From assembly GCA_021229015.1 (NCBI GenBank), contig CM037788.1, positions 57,223,525 to 57,287,524 of the forward strand: DNA of 64,000 bases, in the 5' to 3' direction. The notes beneath the pieces were generated by a model. That model had not been told where the DNA came from. It saw nothing but the letters and a program-made list of their open reading frames with translations, and did not search any database. This document shows, in pieces, positions 47,066-57,133 of the stretch. How positions within the stretch are numbered: the stretch's first letter is position 1; the number at the start of each line of letters is the position of its first letter. The DNA is from Solen grandis (taxonomy: Eukaryota; Mollusca; Bivalvia; Adapedonta; Solenidae). The position numbers were made by a program, and so were the translations under genes.

Positions 47066-48215
47066 TTGTTTCTCTATCTACTTAAAATAAATATATTTAA
47101 ATCTTTTGAGAGTTAAAAATCTTGAATTCAACCAAGTAACAATTTAAAACTTGTTCATCTGCAAAATACTACAACAGGCTATGCAACATGTTTGGTCAAA
47201 GCACAAAGGTCATTTGTCATGTTCACATGGTTCTTCAGTCCTAGCAACATAACCAAATTCATTATTTTTAAAAAAAAGAGTTTCCTTCAATATTTTAATT
47301 TTTCCTAAATCTGTACTTTATTTTAAGATTTCAGTTAACCCTGTTCTGTAAAGTATTATCATGACCCTATCAACAATGACTGGTTATTTCACAGACACTT
47401 AAAAACAATCTCAATAAATTCTGCAAAATAATCCATGAATAATTGAACACTATGTCAGAAAATAAAGCACACCTATATTTTCTCACAGGTGACATTTGGG
47501 TCTGCTTGATTTGTATCAGGTTATATTAATAACACTATGGAACTAATGAACAAAAATTGGCTATATGAGATGTTCTGTGTTTCAGATGTCAACATTTTAA
47601 TAGAAATTTACAATACATAACACTTATGAAACATTGTAATGATTTAACAATACCTCCTTTATTAGTTTATACATTTATTTTACAGCAATATTCAGCAATA
47701 TTCTTCAATCAAACACCTGATGATTTTAAAAATTCATAATTTAAGAAAAAATAATTTTCAATGAACATATGGTCATTGTTCTGTCATTTGATTTTTATAC
47801 ATCTTTTGATTTAAATCGACATTTTTTTGCCCTCTAAACTCATATTTAGAAACAGTCAATAAAATAATTGTCAAACTTCCCCAGAAGAGTATGTGTCCAG
47901 ATTACTTGATGTTTTGATGATGCAACTGATTAAGAATGAATGGACGTTTCCAGTATTCCCATGTTCTGCACTTTTAGCTATTCAGTTTATAAATTTTCAC
48001 TAATTACCCCTATAAATAACTAATGATACAGTCCAATATGAAGAAAGGACAAGTCCAAATAAGAATTTTGGCATGGTAAGTGTTAATTGTAATGATTATA
48101 TTCAAAAGTTTTTTTCCATTAAACAATATCAACTGATATTCTAGAATATAGGCTATCAAGTCTAACAGTGACTCATTACCGACAAAAGAACAATAAACTG
48201 TGAGCTGATGACAGT
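47066..48215. other. No gene seen
   Basis: AT-rich unique DNA. 47985-48060 is the second copy of the dispersed repeat noted at 33870-34070. Confidence 0.4.
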
Positions 48216-48735
48216 ATGGAGCAAGACAGGTTATAATGATGACAGTATAGATCAAGACAGGTTATAATGATGACAGTATGACAAGACAGGTTATAATGAT
48301 GACAGTATGGAGCAAGACAGGTTATAATGATGACAGTATGGAGCAAGACAGGTTATAATGATGACAGTATAGAGCAAGACAGGTTATAATGATGACAGTA
48401 TAGAGCAAGACAGGTTATAACAATGACAGTATAGAGCAAGACAGGTTATAACAATGACAGTATGGAGCAAGACAGGTTATAATGATGACAGTATAGAGCA
48501 AGACAGGTTATAATGATGACAGTATGGAGCAAGACAGGTTATAACGATGACAGTATGGAGCAAGACAGGTTATAACGATGACAGTATGGAGCAAGACAGG
48601 TTATAATGATGACAGTATAGAGCAAGACAGGTTATAATGATGACAGTATAGAGCAAGACAGGTTATAATGATGACAGTATAGAGCAAGACAGGTTATAAT
48701 GATGACAGTATGGAGCAAGACAGGTTATAATGATG
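48216..48735. repeat. 31-bp satellite array, cut by the assembly gap
   Basis: About sixteen units read GATGACAGTATAGAGCAAGA then CAGGTTATAAT, with TATAGAG/TATGGAG and AATGATG/AACGATG variants. It runs straight into the N gap, so its real length is unknown. Confidence 0.92.
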
Positions 48736-48835
48736 NNNNNNNNNNNNNNNNNNNNNNNNNNNNNNNNNNNNNNNNNNNNNNNNNNNNNNNNNNNNNNNNN
48801 NNNNNNNNNNNNNNNNNNNNNNNNNNNNNNNNNNN
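48736..48835. other. Assembly gap, 100 N
   Basis: Exactly 100 N, the usual placeholder for a gap of unknown size. It lies between the 31-bp array and the last bases of a MITE, so repeats are the likely cause. Confidence 0.98.
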
Positions 48836-48857
48836 TCTATATGAGGGAAAGGGTTAA
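48836..48857 (-). mobile_element. TTAA MITE copy 12, right end only
   Basis: TCTATATGAGGGAAAGGGTTAA is the terminal sequence of the MITE in the orientation of copies 3, 9 and 11. The rest of the element is inside the gap. Confidence 0.85.
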
Positions 48858-50025
48858 ACTTATAATGATATAAGAAACACCTGATTGCTTCTTACTCTAT
48901 TTAGTCAATTACAATAAAAAAATATTTTGCCTTTTTTCCCCACTACCCCGACCATTCAATTTGATACAAGCATCTTACTTATTTGTGAAATCCTATAATT
49001 CACTTTCTTAACTGCTCCACAACAAAAGTTGAGTCAATGAGACACAAATGTGAATTTTCAATTTTGTTAAAATTATTGAGAGTCAATAAAAGAAAAGCAA
49101 AGACACATAGCATTAAGTTAATAAAACATTTCTCATCTACTACTTATTTAACAACATTCTTGGTGATCATCAATATTAGCAGCTTTAGACTGTGTGACAT
49201 CATTGACGTTAGGAGCTATAAATGACTTATTAGCAGTTCACAGAATGCTCTAACATATTTATAAAATTCTATTATCAAATGCTTTAGCCTCTCAAAAAAA
49301 AAAAATCTTATATTCTACTTACCATCCTAAGAAAAATTTCCAATCCTAAGCTCTCCCAGGGATTGGGCGCTAATTGTTTTCCTTTCTTTGTCCTGGACTC
49401 TGATGATTGCGTACATTTTTTACCTCCACAATGTTTTACATAATGATGACGTTTAAAAGTCATAATAAAAGTATCACATAACTTTAGTGGATGGAAAAGG
49501 AATCATCATTTTAGTTTATGAGAGGAAGACGTAAACATTGTAAGCATCTAGAAATATAACGGAAAGATAGATGGAACAAAATCTTACTGTTGCTTCAGGT
49601 TATCTTGTCTTGTATTATCATCCTACTTCACTCCTTTTTATCTGTTTTATGTTTGTTTATTTGTTTTAATTTTTATTATTTTACTTATTTTCTGTCAAAT
49701 CATTTTTTGCTATTTTTCAGCCATTCTTACAACTCTGTCGTATTGATCCTTTTGTTTTTGGTTTTCTTATCTACATGCATTTTAACATTATCTTGGGTTT
49801 TTTTCCCATAATTTTGCATGGGTTTTGGAAAATATCATTTGAATTAAATGAGATATTCTTTTTTTCAAGTACAGAATAAGGTAAAAAATGTGTTTTAAAA
49901 ACATTAAAAAAATTGTATTATATCATCATTATATATATATGCTTTGTATGTCCAGTGTAGCACTACTTTTATAGCAGTTTTATCCAGGCAATACTAACAA
50001 AGGATATCCAAATATTATTTTCCAG
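48858..50025. other. Intron or upstream DNA before the first supported exon
   Basis: No ORF of interest. The end is a typical acceptor: the branch-point-like TACTAAC at 49992-49998, about 28 bases before the exon, then AATATTATTTTCCAG at 50011-50025. The 73-residue open frame at 49590-49811 is T-rich and looks like chance. Confidence 0.55.
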
Positions 50026-50237
50026 GTGAGCACTCACCTATCACCCCAGGTATGATGAACGGACGGACACCATCGCCTCCAAGCGCCCCAATGTCGTCAA
50101 GTCAACAGTTGCCCCCAGCTTGTGGTGCCCGACAACTCAGCAAATTAAAAAGATTCTTGACCACGCTTCAGCAGTTTGGTTCGGACATTTCACCGGAAAT
50201 TGGAGAGAGGGTGCGAACTCTTGTTCTCGCACTTGTG
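50026..50237 (+). CDS. MTG gene exon: N-terminal Ser/Pro region and start of TAFH
   Basis: It starts after ATTATTTTCCAG with two bases of a split codon and ends GCACTTGTG|GTGAGT. It encodes [12 protein letters not shown], a Ser/Pro stretch and [20 protein letters not shown], then [20 protein letters not shown]. The last two blocks are almost unchanged between animals in this family. Open reading past the donor (to 50426) is intron. Confidence 0.95.
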
Positions 50238-53200
50238 GTGAGTTCTTTTTTTTTTTTCTTTTTGTATTTCTTGATCATAAGTGTTTGGGCAAATATTAAC
50301 AATTATTTAATATACTTATGGTGTCATACAGATAAAACACAAGTCCAGTATAACACATTGTCTTGGTGCCACATACAGTATTTTAATGAATTTGAACTCA
50401 AGGAAAATTATGTACACTTACATTGACTTACATTTTTCCATCTGAATTTTTGAATTTGAACAAGAGAAAATCATGTTTATTCACTAGGGTTTTTTTTTTT
50501 AATGGGCAAGTTTGTTGATGTTTTCATGCCTTGAAAAATGAATAAATTACTGGTAAAAAAAAAAAAAATTTAGAGAGAAAACAAACACATATTTATTTCT
50601 GATATTATAATTATTTATTTAGTCAGTGCTGTTATATGACTTTTCCTCCTCTACTGGAGAGTCATTGTAAACTCTCTCTAATCCAGGCAGTATTACCGAT
50701 CTGTTCATCTGAGTTCTATGGAGCAAGGGAAATAACTCTTGTTTTCTCTTTTAAATAATGTGTATACAGAGTGGTTACACAAATTGTACTATAGAACCTT
50801 CAGTTTGTGATTATTTGAATTGATATAATTAAAACATCGCCATCATCATCATCATCATCATCATGAATTTCATTATCATCATCATCATCAATTAAAGAAT
50901 ATCAGTACAGAGTGTTTAAGATTGTTTCCAATAAAAATACATATTTCTTTTAATGTACTACACAAAAAATAAAGTATTTCATCCCATTATATTGATGTTG
51001 CATCTTACATGGTCTCTACACAATTTAACCCTTTACCTCATGAATATTCATGTATACATTTCTGACTTGATGAATATTTATGTACTGAACATTAAATGAT
51101 ATAAATTTCTGTGCAGACTGTGTAGAATCTAAGCTACAATATTGTATAAGCAAACAGAGGAGACCCTGATCAGACTGTAGAATCTAAGCTACAATGTTGT
51201 AAAAGCAAACAGAGTAGACCTATTTCAAACAGCTCCTTCTAATGTATCAAAATGCATCTATATGAGACTATATGTTAATGAATGATAATTCAGAAAGAGA
51301 ATTTATATTTATGAAATTTTCTACAATTTTTCCACAAAATATGTAGTTTTTTGTATATGTATTTCATGTCATATTGTGTTTAACTGCAGAACTCCCATCT
51401 GTCGATCGAAGAATTTCATGCTAAACTTCAAGAAGCCACAAATTTTCCATTGCGACCGTTTGTCATACCTTTCCTAAAGGTGAGAATTGATTACTTAAGT
51501 TTTTTTTCTTCATTTCTTCTCCTTTTTCTCCTAGTTTCATTTAGAACATTATGCACTTTATACCTTGAAATATTTAGTTTTGAATAAAGGTTATTCTTTT
51601 AGCCTTTTTCACTGTATTTATTTGATTATATTTATAATTTCCTTAATACAAAATGAGTTTGAAATAAAAATAAAGTACCATCTAAAACATTCAAAAACTA
51701 GAAACAGTTTTAATGAATAAATTAGTATTTGTTTAAAAATTTTTTTATGTTATCCTGATTTGATACCAATTAATAAGAAATATTGTTTTCCCATTCAATC
51801 ATAGTGACATAAATAAAAGTTAAAACAAATTTACTTTTCTCTGACAGGCAAACTTGCCACTGCTACAGCGGGAGTTGATGCACTGTGCGCGCATGGCAAA
51901 GCAAACACCACAGCATTATCTGTCGCAAAATGAGCACATCCTGTTCAACGCGACACAGCCTCACTTTGAAGCTCAGGATTCCCCAGCTCCCCAGATTAAC
52001 GAGAATGGCAAACGACTCTCTCCTGACAGGTAATAGGGAGCAACCATTTGAAATGTGTGTAAGGGTGGGGGGGTGGGGGGGGTTATGTCCTAGTATATAT
52101 CTAAAATTAATAGTTGATATTGTGTGATTAAAAATTATTAGGCTCGAAAAGAAATCGATGATAGAGGTTTGATATATAGAAACTTATTTTTTTCAAGGTT
52201 ATTTGGTTGGGAGATTGTTTTAAAGAGGGCAGATTAAGTGATTTCAATCAGTTCTTATATAAATACTAATAGGCGTCAATATATAGCACTGTCTTTATCT
52301 CGTGTTAAATGTTCCAGTCGAGGGAGAGAAAACGGTGTGGATGGTCCACCCTCTAAAAGACATCAGCCCATTAGTCCACATGGAAATAGCAGAATCAGTC
52401 CAAATGGTATTCTCAATCTCACAAACGGACCAATCAGATTAGAGGACATCAGCCTCTCACGAGAGCTCAGGGAGCGAGAAAAGTTGGAGCGAGAACGTGT
52501 GGAAAAGGAGAGACTGGACAGAGATCGTGACTTTGATAGAGAAAGGAATTTTCCATCCTACAGTATGTACAAAATACTTAACTCTAGCTTACAATATTCA
52601 TCTAAAAATTAATTTAAAAATGAATAAGTTCAGAATTTATTGACCATTCCAGTGTTTGCAATAATGCTCTATTCTCAGCCTTTACCTATTTCATGTATGT
52701 TTTTGTTGCAGATTTTGGACGATCAGATTCAGCATTTGACCCTGTAGAAAGATTTGATGAAGATTGGAGACACGTTGAGACAGTAAGAGAAGATTTATTT
52801 GTTTTGAAAGTTTGCATCATTCTGAGTCTTACCTACTATCCTTTTAGATCCTTCAGGCTGTTAATCTGATGTTATAAGCAAATCTCTCCAGAAATCATCC
52901 CTTTAACCCTTCACCTAATGAATATTCATGTAATATGATGACATATTGGTACATGTACTTTAACCCTTCACCTAATGAATATTCATGTAATAAGATGACA
53001 TATTGGTACATGTACTTTAACCCTTCACCTAATATTCATGTAATAAGATGACATATTGGTACATGTACTTTAACCCTTCACCTAATGAATATTCATGTAA
53101 TAAGTTGACATATTGGTACATGTACTTTAACCCTTCACCTAATGAATATTCATGTAATAAGATGACATATTGGTACATGTACTTTAACCCTTCACCTAAT

Positions 53201-56200
53201 GAATATTCATGTAATAAGATGACATATTGGTACATGTACTTTAACCCTTCACCTAATGAATATTCATGTAATAAGATGACATATTGGTACATGTACTACT
53301 TTCTAACCACATATTGGTGTTCCGTGTTGGAACTGAGCTTAATGATCGCTGTTTCCTCTCCAGATGTTGAACTGCATCATTGGGATGGTGGACAAGACAC
53401 GGCGAGCCCTGGCAGTGTTACAGGAGAGAAGTTTGCGAGATCGGGACGAGTTGTCCATATGGATGAGACGAAACGGTGAGAGCGATACAGACATGAACAA
53501 ACGGAGTCCGGATTCTTGGTCGAGGAGCGCCGAGGAACGAATCTCAGATGTTAGACGGAGGGCAGGTATGTTGGAGCAAACATCTTGGTTTGAAATTCAA
53601 TTATCCGGCTGACAATGTGATGTTAAGAAAGACTTATACTTGTGTAGTGAGTGGAATTATATGAAGCGGAATCTTCAAATATGATGTATTCAAATTTTTG
53701 ATCAGTTTAAAGTAATGTTATTGTTTTTTTTTTTATCAGTGAACCTTTTTTTTATTGAAAATCAAAGTGAAATGAAAGTCACATTTGCAGCTGAATTATT
53801 AAGCAATAATTACAATACAGATCCATTATAACATACTCCATTATAACATGCCCCATTATAACATACTCCATTATAACACACTCCATTATAACACACTCCA
53901 TTATAACACACTCCATTATAACACACTCCATTATAACACACTCCATTATAACACACTCCATTATAACACACTCCATTATAACACACTCCATTATAATACA
54001 CTCCATTATAACACACTCCATTATAACATACTCCATTATTACATACTCCATTATTACATGCCCCATTTTACACAGATTCCAATAAAACGCAGATACAAGA
54101 TATGGACGCCAAATCAAAAATTTGTTCCTTGTTATAATTATACTGCAGTTCAATCTATATAATGGGACCAGGTTCCTTGTTATAATTATACTGCAGTTCA
54201 ATCTATAACGGGACCAGGTTCCTTGTTATAATTATACTGCAGTTCAATCTATAACAGGACCAGGTTCCTTGTTATAATTATACTGCAGTTCAATCTATAA
54301 CAGGACCAGGTTCCTTGTTATAATTATACTGCAGTTCAATTATATAACGGACCAGGTTCCTTGTTATAATTATACTGCAGTTCAATCTATAACAGGACCA
54401 GGTTCCTTGTTATAATTATACTGCAGTTCAATCTATAACAGGACCAGGTTCCTTGTTATAATTATACTGCAGTTCAATCTATAACGGGACCAGGTTCCTT
54501 GTTATAATTATACTGCAGTTCAATATATAATGGGACCAGGTTCCTTGTTATAATTATACTGCAGTTCAATTATATAATGGACCAGGTTCCTTGTTATAAT
54601 TATACTGCAGTTCAAATATATAGGGACCAGGTTCCTTGTTATAATTATACTGCAGTTCAATATATAATGGGACCAGGTTCCTTGTTATAATTATACTGCA
54701 GTTCAATATATAACGGGACCAGGTTCCTTGTTATAATTATACTGCAGTTCAATTATAACGGGACCAGGTTCCTTGTTATAATTATACTGCAGTTCAATAT
54801 ATAACGGGACCAGGTTCCTTGTTATAATTATACTGCAGTTCAATCTATATAACGGGACCAGGTTCCTTGTTATAATTATACTGCAGTTCAATCTATATAA
54901 CGGGACCAGGTTCCTTGTTATAATTATACTGCAGTTCAATCTATAACGGGACCAGGTTCCTTGTTATAATTATACTGCAGTTCAATCATAAGGGACCAGG
55001 TTCCTTGTTATAATTATACTGCAGTTCAATATATAATGGGACCAGGTTCCTTGTTATAATTATACTGCAGTTCAATATATAATGGGACCAGGTTCCTTGT
55101 TATAATTATACTGCAGTTCAATATATAACGGGACCAGGTTCCTTGTTATAATTATACTGCAGTTCAATATATAACGGGACCAGGTTCCTTGTTATAATTA
55201 TACTGCAGTTCAATATATAACGGGACCAGGTTCCTTGTTATAATTATACTGCAGTTCAATCTATAACGGGACCAGGTTCCTTGTTATAATTATACTGCAG
55301 TTCAATATATAACGGGACCAGGTTCCTTGTTATAATTATACTGCAGTTCAATATATAATGGGACCAGGTTTGGGCTCCAAATATAGTGTTACATTGGATC
55401 TATTCAGTATTATTTGAAATAATTAAATAATTTTTTTCATTTATTCAGAGGAGGCTGTTCAGGAAGTGAAGAGACAGGCGATGCTCGAACTTCACAAAGC
55501 CCTGGCTTCTGCAGAGACGAAGGCCAGCGAGATGGTCTCATCGGAACGAGCGAAGATGGAACAAACAATTGAGGATATCAGGAAACAAACGCGTGAAGAA
55601 ATCTTGAGTACAATCAATCATCAGGAGGAAAGCAGTGAGGTAGGGGATAGATTATTTGTTGGTAGATGTAAATTAAGGTTTTGGGAATAGTTTATTAGCG
55701 GGTAGATATGAATTAGATATTACAGCTTTTAAGGTGTAGGTGATTATTACTTTTGTACAGTCACATCCAATTTTTGTGTCACCCGCTGCAAGCAGAGGTG
55801 ACACATAGAGATCACTTTTCCATTGTCTGTCTGTCCATCTGTCTGTCCGTCACACTTTTTCCGTCATGCTTCAGCAGATGACACATGTGTTCCAGAGAAC
55901 ACACTGTGGTAACATGAACCAATATCCAGTCAGTATACTGATAGTCTCTATCTTGTATCCTTACACTGACCATGTGTTGCCCTCAAGTATGGTTGTCAAG
56001 GTAAAATAATTTTATCTATTTGTAATTTTATAAATGGTATATGTTCTCTTACAAGTATGTTTAATGAATGGCCAATAACATGTCTGTGATCTGCTTTTAT
56101 ATGTATGTTCTGTAGATATTGTAAACACGATTGTATGCTGAATGAGACGTAGATAAATAATAAAATGATGTCATGTGAGGTAGGGGATAGTTTATCTGTT

Positions 56201-57133
56201 GGTAGATGTGAGGTAGGGGATAGTTTATCTGTTGGTAGATGTTTGTTAGAGGTGTAGATTGGAACTACAGAACAGAACTTGGAGGAACCATCTGATCAGG
56301 GTCTCTTCTGTTTGCTCATACAACACTTCAGCTCAGATTCTATGCAGTTTGCACGGCAAAGAAAATATGATTGGTTCATATGCCATTTTAAGTTTTTTCA
56401 CCAATTCATAACATTTAAACATGAATATTCATGAGGTAGAGGGTTAAACAACTTCCTGTGTAAATCTTGTAAAGTTGTTATATTACACGTTTGACCTCTG
56501 CTCAGGGATCACTTGGGTCAAACAGCCATGTTCTTCTTTCCTTGACTTAAGTTTAATTGTCAAAGCAAGTTTTTTATTTTTTTTTTCATTATTTTTCTTA
56601 AAGAAGTAAAGAAAATGTATAGATGGTTACTCTATGTTATTTTGAAATTATAGAGGTTTAAAAGACTCCTTCATGGTCTTGTGTTATTTATCATGAAATG
56701 ATCCCAGGATCTTGTTGTTTCTCACTTTGTTTTTTAATTTTATTTTTATTTAAATGGAATTGTGACAAAGTAAAACAGTTCTTTAAAAAAATAATATTTT
56801 TTGCAATTTCAGAGTTGCTGGAACTGTGGACGGAAGGCCAGTGAGACGTGTAGCGGATGTAACACCGCACGGTATTGTGGGAGTTTCTGTCAGCACAAGG
56901 ACTGGGAGAACCATCATCACGTCTGCGGCAAGTCGACCATGTCTGGGCTTTCTCAGGTCAACCCAGACACTCCTCCACACACTGTTTCCATGGCAACTCC
57001 AGCAGGAAGCCCGCGTAACAATGCTCCGAGTCCTGTAAACTCCACCTCATCTACAAAATCGGCATCTCGGTCAAGCACCCCTGCCGAAACTCGAACATCT
57101 CTGGAATCGAGGCCAACAGAAGTGACGCGCTAA
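50026..57133 (+). CDS. CBFA2T/RUNX1T1-like (nervy): MTG/ETO family transcriptional corepressor (CBFA2T / nervy), 5' end not found
   Basis: Family proteins are nuclear scaffolds. They do not bind DNA by sequence themselves; they join E-proteins and other factors to NCoR/SMRT, Sin3 and histone deacetylases, and act in cell fate and neuronal or blood differentiation. Joining 50026-50237, 51390-51479, 51848-52029, 52318-52562, 52712-52782, 53364-53565, 55449-55639 and 56813-57133 gives 503 residues plus TAA; all introns are GT-AG and the phases agree. Numbering from the first whole codon: TAFH/NHR1 about 30-125, charged linker 126-255, NHR2 oligomerisation helix about 258-325 ([20 protein letters not shown]), NHR3 about 334-390 and MYND/NHR4 399-434 with all eight zinc ligands. 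A Ser/Thr/Pro tail follows. The vertebrate proteins are somewhat longer at the N-terminus, and the exon begins with a split codon, so at least one 5' exon is upstream. A start at Met 9/10 (50052 or 50055) is conceivable for a short isoform. Family assignment is near certain; which paralogue is not, since invertebrates usually have one. Confidence 0.95.
50238..51389 (+). other. Intron 1 of the supported gene part, with (TCA)n and a MITE relic
   Basis: It contains (TCA)n runs at about 50840-50864 and 50875-50891 and a second-family MITE at 51025-51260. No exon is recognised inside. Confidence 0.7.
51025..51260. mobile_element. Second TTAA MITE family copy in an intron
   Basis: It starts TTAACCCTTTACCTCATGAA then TATTCATG. 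It contains TAGAATCTAAGCTACAATAT and AGCAAACAGAGGAGACC, the last segment duplicated in tandem (TGTAGAATCTAAGCTACAAT twice). The right end is lost. Confidence 0.65.
51390..51479 (+). CDS. MTG gene exon: TAFH middle
   Basis: 90 bases, 30 codons, phase 0 on both sides: TTTAACTGCAG|AAC ... CTAAAG|GTGAGA. It encodes [20 protein letters not shown] then [10 protein letters not shown], the TAFH helices that bind activation peptides of E-proteins in vertebrate relatives. It is too short to stand out as an open frame by itself. Confidence 0.96.
51480..51847 (+). other. Intron 2 of the supported gene part
   Basis: 368 bases between GTGAGA and TTTCTCTGACAG. AT-rich, with no repeat or exon seen. Confidence 0.8.
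51848..52029 (+). CDS. MTG gene exon: TAFH end and linker
   Basis: TCTCTGACAG|GCA ... CCTGACAG|GTAATA. It encodes [20 protein letters not shown] and continues to [11 protein letters not shown], ending with two bases of a serine codon completed by the next exon. The NENGKR motif is also present in vertebrate relatives. Confidence 0.96.
52318..52562 (+). CDS. MTG gene exon: charged linker
   Basis: AATGTTCCAG|TCGAGG ... TCCTACA|GTATGT. It encodes [20 protein letters not shown], a short Asn/Gly stretch and an Arg/Glu-rich run ([20 protein letters not shown]). Vertebrate relatives have a PSKR-P-ISP segment and a histidine/arginine-rich stretch here. The donor is chosen because it gives the right phase into [10 protein letters not shown]. 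Confidence 0.92.
52712..52782 (+). CDS. MTG gene exon: entry to NHR2
   Basis: 71 bases: TTTTGTTGCAG|ATTTTGG ... GAGACA|GTAAGA. It encodes [20 protein letters not shown] then VET, where DWRHVE corresponds to the EEWKHLD start of NHR2 in vertebrates. It is short and would be missed without the family comparison. Confidence 0.92.
52903..53297. repeat. 57-bp satellite array in intron 5, seeded by a MITE end
   Basis: About seven units contain TAACCCTTCACCTAATGAAT, then ATTCATGTAATAAGATGACA and TATTGGTACATGTACTT. The unit starts with the terminal sequence of the second TTAA MITE family (TTAACCCTTTACCTCATGAA), so the array is an expansion of a MITE end. It fills about two thirds of the 581-bp intron and stops 66 bases before the NHR2 exon. 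Open frames of 87 and 143 residues crossing it are artefacts. Confidence 0.9.
53364..53565 (+). CDS. MTG gene exon: NHR2
   Basis: TTTCCTCTCCAG|ATGTTG ... AGGGCAG|GTATGT. It encodes [20 protein letters not shown], the helix that forms tetramers in the vertebrate proteins, then [20 protein letters not shown] and [13 protein letters not shown]. The ATG is an internal methionine, not a start. The open frame continuing from the satellite upstream is coincidental. Confidence 0.95.
53822..54065. repeat. 15-bp satellite array in intron 6 (CCATTATAACACACT)
   Basis: About sixteen units, many identical, with CATACT and CATGCC variants at the edges. It is the same monomer as at 12797-12970. The open frames on both strands (for example 53779-54201) come from the 15-bp period. 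Confidence 0.93.
54125..55372. repeat. ~46-bp satellite array in intron 6
   Basis: More than two dozen units contain GGACCAGGTTCCTTGTTATA, then ATTATACTGCAGTTCAAT and a variable ATATAACG/CTATAACA joint of 6-10 bases. It ends GGACCAGGTTTGGGCTCCAA then ATATAGTGTTACATTGG, which looks like family E sequence (AAATATAGCGTTATAATGG). The source is therefore again a dispersed element. It makes up most of intron 6 and ends about 75 bases before the NHR3 exon. Confidence 0.93.
55449..55639 (+). CDS. MTG gene exon: NHR3
   Basis: CATTTATTCAG|AGGAGG ... AGCAGTGAG|GTAGGG. It encodes [20 protein letters not shown], then [20 protein letters not shown] and NHQEESSE, a predicted coiled coil. It is preceded by the 1.2-kb satellite in intron 6. 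The reading past the donor to 55690 is intron. Confidence 0.96.
55640..56812 (+). other. Intron 7, with two decayed repeats
   Basis: 55775-55870 has GTGACACATAGAGATCAC and GTCTGTCTGTCC-type repeats. A direct duplication (GAGGTAGGGGATAGTTTATC) lies at 56178-56240; it copies the 5' splice-site region GAGGTAGGGGATAG at 55637. 56290-56447 is a second-family MITE ending AACATGAATATTCATGAGGT then AGAGGGTTAA. Confidence 0.7.
56290..56447. mobile_element. Second TTAA MITE family, right part, in intron 7
   Basis: The right end ACATGAATATTCATGAGGTA then GAGGGTTAA is intact. The internal blocks CTGATCAGGGTCTCTTCTGT and CAGATTCTATGCAGTTTGCA are shared with 14580 and 59430. The left end is missing. Confidence 0.7.
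56813..57133 (+). CDS. MTG gene last exon: MYND zinc finger and tail
   Basis: GCAATTTCAG|AGTTGC to TAA at 57131. It encodes [20 protein letters not shown] then [19 protein letters not shown]. The zinc ligands are spaced C-x2-C, C-x2-C, C-x3-C, H-x3-C. This MYND domain is nearly the same as in vertebrates and binds NCoR/SMRT peptides there. The tail, about 69 residues, is rich in Ser, Thr and Pro with a TPPHTV and [11 protein letters not shown] stretch. Confidence 0.97.
   Translation, partial: SCWNCGRKASETCSGCNTARYCGSFCQHKDWENHHHVCGKSTMSGLSQVNPDTPPHTVSMATPAGSPRNNAPSPVNSTSSTKSASRSSTPAETRTSLESRPTEVTR

Noticed and set aside
48216..48735. CRISPR-like regular repeats (also the other arrays with 28-52 bp units)
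   Set aside because: These are head-to-tail tandem repeats without unique spacers, in a eukaryotic genome with introns.
53048..53479. 143-residue frame joining the intron 5 satellite and the NHR2 exon
   Set aside because: It runs in a different frame from the conserved NHR2 protein sequence; the real exon starts at 53364 after a good acceptor.
53779..54201. Open frames on both strands (up to 140 residues) in intron 6
   Set aside because: They are artefacts of the 15-bp array; frames are open on both strands at once and lie in an intron of the MTG gene.
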